Positions 1 to 5,090 of a stretch of 5,090 bases of DNA are shown here, one piece after another. Under the pieces are notes generated by a model. That model was not told the origin of the DNA. It did not search any database and saw nothing but the letters and a program-made list of their open reading frames with translations. Both the position numbers and the translations under genes were made by a program. The DNA comes from CAVSWN01 sp046728115 (GTDB lineage Bacteria; Acidobacteriota; Vicinamibacteria; Vicinamibacterales; CAVVIG01), in the NCBI GenBank assembly GCA_046728115.1, contig JBKPDW010000135.1:1-5090 (forward strand), written 5' to 3'. The first letter of the stretch is position 1, and every line of letters starts with the position of its first letter.

Positions 1-410
1 TCATAGTGCTGCAGGATGGCCCAGCGTAGAATCCGTTGCCGCTTTAGTCGTTCCCGCCCAACGAAACCTTCCTTCGCATATCGAGCTACGAGAGCCGCCT
101 CGGCACGCTTGAGGACCTGAAATCTCTTCGTCAGAATCTTCGCCGTTGGGATCTTGCCGTTGGCAAGCCGGAATATTGTCGCCTTGAGCAGGCTGTTTCC
201 TTTCCCGGTGCGGTAGTCGTTGGGCTGACCGCGGAACAAGAGGACGTGATCCCGATTCAGGAACTGTAACTCCGCTACCTTCTTCGCGAGGTCGAAGTAT
301 GACTTGACGGGGTGCCCAGCCGAAGCTCGGACAGTGAGGTTGGCGACCCTGCGGACCTTCGCGCTGTCGTCGTAGTACGACAGGATCTTCCGGTTTCCAA
401 TCTGCTCCAT
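1..410 (-). CDS. FRG domain-containing protein, N-terminal part (cut by window edge)
   Basis: Reading the minus strand from the ATG at 410-408 gives 136 uninterrupted codons that run off the left edge, so the C-terminal part is missing. The signature is the string LLFRGQPNDY (FRG at residues 59-61), preceded by a helical stretch (about 35-52) and followed by a polar, basic helical region (about 85-130) ending in WAILQHY at the edge. That order, FRGQ...Y followed by an 'LQHY' segment, is characteristic of the FRG domain family. FRG proteins are widespread in bacteria and phages, often in defence or accessory loci; their biochemical activity is not firmly established to my knowledge. The start is uncertain: GAGG lies just upstream of ATG-410 (close spacing), but the frame stays open back to a TAG near 677. 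TTG at 428 or ATG at 581 or 593 are alternatives. The stretch just before residue 1 (IELEG) looks plausible as coding, which favours a slightly earlier start. Confidence 0.8.
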   Translation of the reverse strand, partial: MEQIGNRKILSYYDDSAKVRRVANLTVRASAGHPVKSYFDLAKKVAELQFLNRDHVLLFRGQPNDYRTGKGNSLLKATIFRLANGKIPTAKILTKRFQVLKRAEAALVARYAKEGFVGRERLKRQRILRWAILQHY

Positions 411-688
411 ACCCTCAAGCTCAATCAAAGAAGTCGTGTTCCGGCAATCGACATCGAGAGCGTCTGCTCTGAAACGCCGGAACACCGGCGTCGCGTGGAG
501 GCGCGTGCTGCAGACATGGTTGGTCACCCAATGTCGACTTGGCAAGAGTGTGTTGAGGCGGTGGGAGAGCGAAGGAATCATGAGTCGATACATCGCAGAT
601 TGCGCGTAACACAAGGCATCTGAACGGTTCTCGAGAGGGTTCTCTCCGAGGGGGCATGCGAAGTGAATCGGCTGCTAACGCATCCCTC

Positions 689-717
689 TTCATAACTCGC
701 CCTGTGTTGAGCATCAA
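689..717 (-). promoter_or_regulatory. Candidate sigma-70-type promoter for the FRG gene
   Basis: On the minus strand a TTGATG hexamer (717-712) and a TATGAA hexamer (694-689) are separated by exactly 17 bases. Each matches four of six bases of the sigma-70 consensus. A transcript would start near 682, giving a leader of about 270 nt to the ATG at 410, or about 90 nt to the ATG at 593. Weak matches of this kind occur by chance, so this is only a candidate. Confidence 0.35.
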
Positions 718-793
718 AAAACAGCGTCGACGTTATTTGGCTCGGCCGGCTATATGGGTCGTTTCTAGGCTATAGCTAGGTGAATCCATGTGC

Positions 794-843
794 CGACGAT
801 CACGCTGTTCTCCCTAGCATTGCACGGCCGTCGATGATCGTCG
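794..843 (-). terminator. Inverted repeat after the permease stop codon, possible terminator
   Basis: CGACGATCA at 794-802 and TGATCGTCG at 835-843 form a perfect 9-bp inverted repeat with a 32-base loop. It starts 6 bases past the permease stop codon. Within the loop is a second perfect palindrome, ACGGCCGT (824-831). There is no run of T on the minus-strand 3' side, so it is not a canonical intrinsic terminator. It could be a processing or stability hairpin for the permease mRNA, or a protein-binding site. Confidence 0.35.
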
Positions 844-849
844 CGCGAA

Positions 850-3321
850 TCAATCGCCTCGAAGTGTTACCGCCGGGTCCACGTTCAAAGCCCGGCGCGC
901 GGGAGCCCACATTGCCAGCACGGCGACGACTGTGATCAGCAACGGTGCGACGGCGAACGTCGCGGTGTCGCCGGCTGCGACGCCGAACAGGAAAGCAGCA
1001 ATGAGGCGCGTGCTCGCGAACGCGGCGAGCATTCCGATGACCATGCCGCCGACCACAGGCCGCATGCTGCCCCAGACAATCAGCTTGCGGATTGCCGCCC
1101 CGCCGGCACCCAGCGCGACACGGATCGCGATCTCCCGACGCCGTCGTTCGACCGAATACGCCACCATGCCGAAGATACCGACGGCGGCAAGTAGCACGGC
1201 CGCAGTCGCGAAACTCGTCATGAGCAGCGTGTTGAAATCAGATCGCGCCGTGGAGCGTGCCAGCAGGTGGTCCATCGACCATACTCGTGTCACCGGCACG
1301 CCGCCGCTCGCCTGCCGCAGCTGTTCCTCGATCGCTGGCGCGATCGCGGCGGGCGCCGTGGCGGTGCGGATCACCCAGGCGATTGGCAACATGTGGAAAT
1401 TCAGAGCGGTCAGCCGGTCAGTCAGCTGCGCCAGTGGCACGTACACGGTCGGGACGGCTGTCTGAGTCAGCCTGACGTCGCGAACGTCCGCCACAACGCC
1501 GACGATTTCGCGCGGCGCCTCCTCGAATTCCGGCCCGAGGCCTTTACCAATTTCGAGGTACTCATGGAGCGGGTTGCCGCCGGGCCAGAACCGCTGCGCC
1601 ATCGTCTGGTTGATAAGGACGACCGGCGGCGCCGACCGATCGTCTGCATCGGTGATGCGCCGGCCGCGGACCGTCGCAATCCTGAACGTGTCGAAGAACC
1701 CAGCCGACACCATCCGCCATCCGGCCATCACATGATACGCGGTCGTCTCCAGCGGCCGGCCGACGATGTTGACGCGGAGCGACGGCGCATCCTGCAGCGG
1801 GACGCAACACGAGGCGCCTGCCGCCGCGACACCCGGAATGGCGCGCATTCGTCTCACCGCATCGTCGATGAGTCCGCTGACGGCCGACGTCGTGGAGAAG
1901 CGCGTTTCGGTCAGCGACATCCGCGCAGTGAGCACGTCGCGCATGTCGAATCCCGGATTGACCTCACGCAGCGCGATGAACGAGCGGATCAGCAGCAGCG
2001 CGTTCACGAGCAACACGACGGTCATCGCCACCTGCACACCGACGAGCGCGCCGCGCACACGCCCCTGTCGTGCGCTCGGACCGTACCGATCGCCTCCTTG
2101 AATGAGCGCGGACGCGACGTTATGACGAATCAGCCGAAGCGCGGGCACAAGCCCGAACATAACCGCGGCTGCGAAGGACACCATCACGGTGAAACCGAGC
2201 ACGCGCGGATCCACTGTAATGTTGGCGCCGCCTGTACTCACGCGCGGCAACTGGGCGATGTTGACGGTGAGAAGAGCGCGAACCCCCGCGATACCGACCA
2301 AGATACCGAGAGTTCCAGCAACGGCCGCGAGCAGAACGCTCTCTGTCATGAGTTGACGGACGATGCGCCGCCGTTCGGCGCCGAGCGCGACGCGAATCGC
2401 CACTTCGCGCACACGTCCTGTCGCCCGAGCCACCAGGAGGCTCGCAACGTTCGCGCAAGCGATGAGGAGGACCAGGCCGACGGCGGCGGCGAACACGAAC
2501 AGTGTCGGTCGCACATCCCGGATGTACATGTCCTGTAGGCGCTCTACACCGAAGCCATCCTGCGCGCGCAGAAAAGAAGGATGTGCGAGGCGAAAGTCCG
2601 TGGCCAGCCGCTGCAACTCGGCCTGTGCGCGTCGAAGGTCGATGCCGGGCGCCAAGCGGCCGGCCGCGCTGAAGAAGTTGCCGTTCGAATTTGCGGCGAG
2701 GTCCAATTGGAGCGGGACGAACACATCGCCGGGCGCGAACGGACCACCGATGGCCGGCCCATCGAATTCAGCCCCGAGGATCCCGATCACAAAATACGGA
2801 TTGCCGTCCAACCGAATCGTGCGTCCGACCAGATGTTCGTCGCTACCAAATCGCCTGCGCCAGAGTCCCTCGGTGACGACGACCACGTGGTCGCCGCCGG
2901 GACGATCTTCAGCCGCTGAAAACCCGCGGCCCTGCACAAGGCGCGGGCCGAACAACCTGAAGAATGTTGCGCTGGCGTACACAACGCCGACCTGTTCGGG
3001 ACGATCGGTTCCCGTGAGATTCGCCACGCCGAGGTGAAATCCAGTCAGGTCCTGGACGCTGGTCACGTGCTCCGTCCAGAACTGAAACTTCGCCGGCGAT
3101 GCGACCGGGGACGAGGCCTCAGGCGACGTCTGGGTGACGAGCACCAATCGATCGGGATCGGCGTAGGGCATCGGCCGTAGGAAGACGGTGTTCACGACCG
3201 AGAACACCGCGGTGTTGGCGCCGATGCCGATCGCGAGCGTCACCACCGCAACGATGGTGAATATGGGTGATTTCCGCAGGGTACGAACGGCGAATCGCAG
3301 ATCGTTCCAAACCGCGTCCAT
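850..3321 (-). CDS. ADOP-family permease (MacB/FtsX-type ABC transporter permease, duplicated)
   Basis: An intact 823-residue inner-membrane protein with two MacB-like permease units in one chain. Unit 1 has a transmembrane helix at about 19-45 containing TLAIGIGANTAVFSVVN, a periplasmic MacB_PCD-type domain (about 50-270), and an FtsX-type core with helices near 273-297, 327-352 and 374-396. Unit 2 repeats this: a helix at about 425-447, a periplasmic domain (about 455-690), and helices near 697-722, 755-778 and 788-806. The cytoplasmic signature RE(V/I)AIRVALGA occurs twice, at 305-315 and 729-739, showing the internal duplication. The N-terminus (DLRFAVRTLRKSP) and C-terminus (ARRALNVDPAVTLR) match the ADOP pattern, and about 800 residues is normal for the family. 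These proteins are presumed mechanotransmission-type or efflux permeases needing a MacB-like ATPase; none is adjacent here, nor is the PadR-type regulator sometimes found beside ADOP genes. ATG-3321 follows GAGAGGG. Substrate unknown. Confidence 0.95.
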   Translation of the reverse strand: MDAVWNDLRFAVRTLRKSPIFTIVAVVTLAIGIGANTAVFSVVNTVFLRPMPYADPDRLVLVTQTSPEASSPVASPAKFQFWTEHVTSVQDLTGFHLGVANLTGTDRPEQVGVVYASATFFRLFGPRLVQGRGFSAAEDRPGGDHVVVVTEGLWRRRFGSDEHLVGRTIRLDGNPYFVIGILGAEFDGPAIGGPFAPGDVFVPLQLDLAANSNGNFFSAAGRLAPGIDLRRAQAELQRLATDFRLAHPSFLRAQDGFGVERLQDMYIRDVRPTLFVFAAAVGLVLLIACANVASLLVARATGRVREVAIRVALGAERRRIVRQLMTESVLLAAVAGTLGILVGIAGVRALLTVNIAQLPRVSTGGANITVDPRVLGFTVMVSFAAAVMFGLVPALRLIRHNVASALIQGGDRYGPSARQGRVRGALVGVQVAMTVVLLVNALLLIRSFIALREVNPGFDMRDVLTARMSLTETRFSTTSAVSGLIDDAVRRMRAIPGVAAAGASCCVPLQDAPSLRVNIVGRPLETTAYHVMAGWRMVSAGFFDTFRIATVRGRRITDADDRSAPPVVLINQTMAQRFWPGGNPLHEYLEIGKGLGPEFEEAPREIVGVVADVRDVRLTQTAVPTVYVPLAQLTDRLTALNFHMLPIAWVIRTATAPAAIAPAIEEQLRQASGGVPVTRVWSMDHLLARSTARSDFNTLLMTSFATAAVLLAAVGIFGMVAYSVERRRREIAIRVALGAGGAAIRKLIVWGSMRPVVGGMVIGMLAAFASTRLIAAFLFGVAAGDTATFAVAPLLITVVAVLAMWAPARRALNVDPAVTLRGD

Positions 3322-3324
3322 ATT

Positions 3325-3330
3325 CCCTCT
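3325..3330 (-). promoter_or_regulatory. Ribosome binding site of the permease gene
   Basis: AGAGGG on the minus strand lies 3 bases before the ATG at 3321-3319. It is a good Shine-Dalgarno match, slightly close, and supports this start. The N-terminal sequence that follows also fits the family from its first residues. Confidence 0.65.
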
Positions 3331-3393
3331 CGATCACACAACGCGTGGCAGGACTCGTTGCTCGTTCGACCATTTCGACCACACGACGTGCGT

Positions 3394-3421
3394 AGCATAC
3401 GGCTAATCGGTAGACTGTAGA
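3394..3421 (-). promoter_or_regulatory. Weak candidate promoter for the permease gene
   Basis: On the minus strand TCTACA (3421-3416) and TATGCT (3399-3394) are spaced by 16 bases, each matching four of six sigma-70 consensus bases. It would give a leader of about 70 nt to the permease start. The -35 hexamer lies inside the short GTAGAC repeat listed separately. The match may be chance. Confidence 0.25.
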
Positions 3422-3422
3422 C
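3410..3422. repeat. Short tandem repeat GTAGAC-T-GTAGAC in the divergent intergenic region
   Basis: GTAGAC occurs at 3410-3415 and again at 3417-3422, a 7-base period. It lies about 90 bases upstream of the permease start and about 135 bases upstream of the RES gene start, overlapping the candidate -35 of the permease promoter. A repeated half-site so placed could be an operator, but a 6-base repeat is not strong evidence on its own. Confidence 0.3.
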
Positions 3423-3545
3423 AGGAACCGAGAGTGGATCAGGTCCCGCGAATGAGCACAATACGGCGTCGAGCAATGACAGTCGCAGTGCATCGGCCGA
3501 GGATTCGTCAGGACAGTGGACTCGCACGTGATCTCTGATCCCAAT

Positions 3546-3550
3546 GGTGG
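3546..3550 (+). promoter_or_regulatory. Ribosome binding site of the RES-domain gene
   Basis: GGTGG lies 6 bases before the ATG at 3557. An in-frame TGA at 3536-3538 closes the frame just upstream, and no ATG, GTG or TTG falls between, so 3557 is the most upstream possible start. I saw no convincing promoter hexamers for this gene in 3322-3545. Confidence 0.6.
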
Positions 3551-3556
3551 CAAAAC

Positions 3557-4645
3557 ATGGCGAGACAGCGGACCACCGAGGAATGGGCAGCAATTGCCAG
3601 CGAACACATTGTCAGCTGCACAGGCTGCTGTTCAGTTTTCGAGGGTGACTACGTCTTCGACGGCGACCGGACCGGCGTTCGAGATTTCCTGCTGTGGCGC
3701 ATGGAAGTTCCGGAGAAGAAAGCCGAGGCCGTTGCCGCCCTGTTGAAGTGTTCGAACTGCCACGGTTCGATTGACGAGTGGGACGACATAGGGATCAAGC
3801 CCAACTACCAAGTCGAAGAAGACGCCGCTGTTGAGTTCGCGACCCGCCGATGGGGAAAGAAGCTGACCGACTTCGCCGCATTCCTGGCGACGTACCCGAT
3901 GCTCGGAGCCGGACATCCGGTCGGAAAGCGTATCCTGCAGGAAATCGACAAGTTCCGAAAGCTCACATTGCCAGATGGCGTGTGGTTCCGTGGGAGACGG
4001 ATCGACGCTGCCGGTCGAAAATTTACGCCGGAAGACATGCGAGTGCCGAACCCGAGCACCGTGGCCATCGGCGTGGGTCGATTCAATCATCCTGGTCAAG
4101 CGCACTGGTATCTGGCAGAGCAAGAGAGATCGGCCCTTGAAGAAGTGCTCGATCCCGGTGGAACACTAGGCTGGGTGCAGCGGTGGACAGTTACCGAAAT
4201 GACCGACGTGCTGGACCTGGTGCTCGAAAGGCGTGGCTTCGAATTCTTCGAATCGTTTCTGGCTGACGAGGAAGCGGCGGCCGGCGTTGTTGGCGGCGCC
4301 AGGGCCAGCGAACTGCCCGTCCTGGCACTGGTAATGATGTGGGGTCAGCACCTAGACCGGCCGGTGGATCGAAAGGCAGGGTGGAAACCGGAATACTTCG
4401 TGCCGCTGTTTGTGATGGATGCCGCGAAGTATCGCGGCTTCCGGGGTGTCCGCTACACGGGCGTTCGCGGTGACGGCATCAACCTGGTGATCTTCGACCG
4501 TGATGCCCCGGTGACCAACGTGGGCGACCCCGAGATCCGCGAGTTGAAGGACCCTGCTCAGGACATCCCCGGCTTCTCCATGACGACATCATCTTTTGAA
4601 GAAGGTGGCTTCTGGCCGGCTGGCGATGGCAGTAGGGCCCGATAA
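3557..4645 (+). CDS. RES-domain protein with N-terminal four-cysteine module (putative NAD+-degrading toxin)
   Basis: A 362-residue soluble protein with no signal peptide or membrane segment. The N-terminus has CTGCC (Cys21, 24, 25) and CSNC (Cys65, 68), paired as in a zinc ribbon, then an unassigned helical linker (about 85-140). From about 143 to 313 the RES pattern is visible: WFRGRR (Arg145, the expected first-strand Arg), GRFNHPG (174-180, Arg175), WYLAE (184-188, Tyr185), SALEEV (192-197, acidic residue of the active site), then YFVPLFVMDAAKYRGFRGVRY (280-300) and VRGDGINLVIF (303-313) at the C-terminal strand. RES proteins have an ADP-ribosyltransferase-like fold; characterised members (MbcT, ParT and relatives) cleave NAD+ or modify a host enzyme and are held by an Xre-type antitoxin. 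None is adjacent here. The layout resembles RES proteins with an accessory N-terminal domain (the HEPN/RES NTD type), though I see no HEPN motif. Odd: the usual Y-x-S near the end reads Y300-T-G302. Family call firm, activity inferred. Confidence 0.8.
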   Translation: MARQRTTEEWAAIASEHIVSCTGCCSVFEGDYVFDGDRTGVRDFLLWRMEVPEKKAEAVAALLKCSNCHGSIDEWDDIGIKPNYQVEEDAAVEFATRRWGKKLTDFAAFLATYPMLGAGHPVGKRILQEIDKFRKLTLPDGVWFRGRRIDAAGRKFTPEDMRVPNPSTVAIGVGRFNHPGQAHWYLAEQERSALEEVLDPGGTLGWVQRWTVTEMTDVLDLVLERRGFEFFESFLADEEAAAGVVGGARASELPVLALVMMWGQHLDRPVDRKAGWKPEYFVPLFVMDAAKYRGFRGVRYTGVRGDGINLVIFDRDAPVTNVGDPEIRELKDPAQDIPGFSMTTSSFEEGGFWPAGDGSRAR

Positions 4646-4803
4646 TCTCAGGCACCTCCGGACTGCCTAGCCGTCGGCTGCGTTGATTCGCGAGACTGAA
4701 TGTTCGTGCCGTGAAATCTGCAGTGCCCTGCCATGCCCCCACCATGCGCGCCTCCACTGAGCCGGATTTAGGGCGATCACGAGTGGATGTCGCCCGCGAT
4801 AGA

Positions 4804-4827
4804 GGCCGATCGGCTTAGCAATCGGCC
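4804..4827. repeat. Hairpin in the convergent intergenic region
   Basis: GGCCGAT (4804-4810) and ATCGGCC (4821-4827) form a perfect 7-bp stem around a 10-base loop. An overlapping alternative pairing is the 10-base palindrome GCCGATCGGC at 4805-4814. It sits between two converging genes (RES ending at 4645, HEPN-like ending at 4923), where a bidirectional terminator would be expected, but no T run follows on either strand. The rest of 4646-4922 shows no convincing gene; the minus-strand open frames there are Arg-rich and start without clear ribosome binding sites. Confidence 0.4.
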
Positions 4828-4922
4828 GGCGAACGGCGCGAGCTGCGGAAGAACGACCGTCCGGAAAGCGGGAGGAAACGCGGTGCTGCTCGTGCACGCG
4901 TCCATGAGGATTCAGCTGGTCG

Positions 4923-5090
4923 CTAAGCGTCCTTTAGCCACTTCAGCTTGAACAGCTTCGACATGACCTTGTGCGCCGCCGCCCTGAAATCCTCGATCTC
5001 GCCATCAGATATGCCGGCGGCGGCGCGCTCGTGAACCAGCTTGCAGCGCAGGCCGTAGTAGAACTTGAGCTTTTTCCACAGCGTAGGGCC
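4923..5090 (-). CDS. C-terminal fragment of a HEPN-like protein (cut by window edge)
   Basis: The minus strand reads open from the right edge for 55 codons and ends at a TAG at 4925-4923; the start and most of the protein lie beyond the window. The visible part is helical and basic: a helix with FYYGLRCKLVHERAA, a turn (GISDGEIEDF) and a final helix ending in SKLFKLKW. RCKLVH is an R-x4-H motif, the catalytic signature of HEPN ribonucleases, followed by a helix as in HEPN domains. HEPN domains act as RNA-cutting effectors in toxin-antitoxin and abortive-infection systems, but some are non-catalytic. Since only the last 55 residues are seen, other helical domains could carry the same short motif by chance, and the upstream domains that would define the family are unknown. 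The gene converges on the RES gene, so the two are not co-transcribed. Confidence 0.55.
   Translation of the reverse strand, partial: GPTLWKKLKFYYGLRCKLVHERAAAGISDGEIEDFRAAAHKVMSKLFKLKWLKDA

Larger units (their letters stand above)
411..849. other. Intergenic region between FRG gene and permease gene
   Basis: This stretch of about 440 bases holds no ORF I would call a gene. On the minus strand, the FRG reading frame remains open from 411 to about 676. It may therefore contain an N-terminal extension of that protein, but the translated residues (rich in Arg, Cys, His and Ser) resemble no domain I recognise, and the ATGs at 581 and 593 lack a Shine-Dalgarno sequence. A small hairpin (GAGAG 633-637, CTCTC 642-646) and a short direct repeat GGTTCTC (626-632 and 638-644) lie here. 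The stretch 710-780 is less GC-rich than its surroundings and contains the near-palindromic CTAGGCTATAGCTAG at 765-779. It probably carries the FRG promoter and the 3' end signals of the permease gene. Confidence 0.5.

Noticed and set aside
312..623. 103-codon plus-strand open frame across the FRG start
   Set aside because: It is antisense to the FRG coding sequence in its first part, with no recognisable motif.
421..717. 98-codon minus-strand open frame upstream of the FRG gene
   Set aside because: It overlaps the candidate FRG leader in another frame, is Arg/Pro-rich, has no domain and ends just before the FRG start. A tiny leader gene cannot be excluded, but nothing supports it.
932..1465. 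177-codon plus-strand open frame inside the permease gene
   Set aside because: A shadow frame: low-complexity Ala/Arg/Ser composition, no domain, fully inside the real gene.
1267..2538. 423-codon open frame on the plus strand, antisense to the permease
   Set aside because: It is the mirror of a strongly coding permease frame in GC-rich DNA. The translation is dominated by Arg, His, Asp and Glu with no recognisable domain, and the permease on the other strand is unmistakable.
3632..4123. 163-codon minus-strand open frame opposite the RES gene
   Set aside because: It is antisense to the motif-bearing RES frame, has no recognisable domain and no good ribosome binding site.
4650..4668. AGGCA...TGCCT inverted repeat just after the RES gene, as a terminator
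   Set aside because: Only a 5-bp stem with a 9-base loop and no T tract; too weak to call.
4667..4897. 76-codon minus-strand open frame in the convergent intergenic region
   Set aside because: Arg- and His-rich with no domain I recognise, no clear ribosome binding site, and overlapped by another open frame on the same strand.
1..5090. tRNA, rRNA, CRISPR array, insertion sequence or integrase
   Set aside because: I saw no regularly spaced repeats, no transposase or recombinase motifs, and no tRNA-like cloverleaf or rRNA segment by eye on either strand.

Overview
The window is GC-rich and fully bacterial in character. The organism is most likely a soil or environmental member of Acidobacteriota or a relative. 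The main reason is the large central permease, which has the duplicated architecture of the 'ADOP' (Acidobacterial duplicated orphan permease) family, abundant in that phylum. This taxonomic call is inference from one protein family.

Layout, left to right. Positions 1-410 (minus strand) hold the N-terminal 136 residues of an FRG-domain protein that runs off the left edge. Positions 411-849 hold no convincing gene; they contain the likely 5' region of the FRG gene (a candidate promoter near 689-717) and a 9-bp inverted repeat just past the end of the permease gene. Positions 850-3321 (minus) are an intact 823-residue MacB/FtsX-type ADOP permease with no ATPase gene beside it in view. Positions 3322-3556 are a divergent intergenic region with a recognisable ribosome binding site on each side. 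Positions 3557-4645 (plus) encode a 362-residue protein with an N-terminal four-cysteine (CxxC...CxxC) putative zinc module and a C-terminal RES domain, the fold of NAD+-degrading toxins. Positions 4646-4922 are a convergent intergenic stretch with a hairpin. Positions 4923-5090 (minus) are the last 55 codons of a gene whose C-terminus carries an R-x4-H motif in a helical context, resembling a HEPN domain.

How the genes may relate. Three of the four genes (FRG, RES, HEPN-like) belong to domain types that recur in toxin-antitoxin and anti-phage defence loci, and they stand as single genes of alternating orientation rather than an operon. This suggests an accessory or defence-type neighbourhood, with the ADOP permease as a separate, probably unrelated passenger. 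No antitoxin, transposase, integrase, tRNA, rRNA or CRISPR array is visible. The most unusual gene is the RES protein: it lacks an adjacent Xre-type antitoxin, has a cysteine-rich N-terminal extension, and carries Gly where many RES proteins have a conserved Ser.
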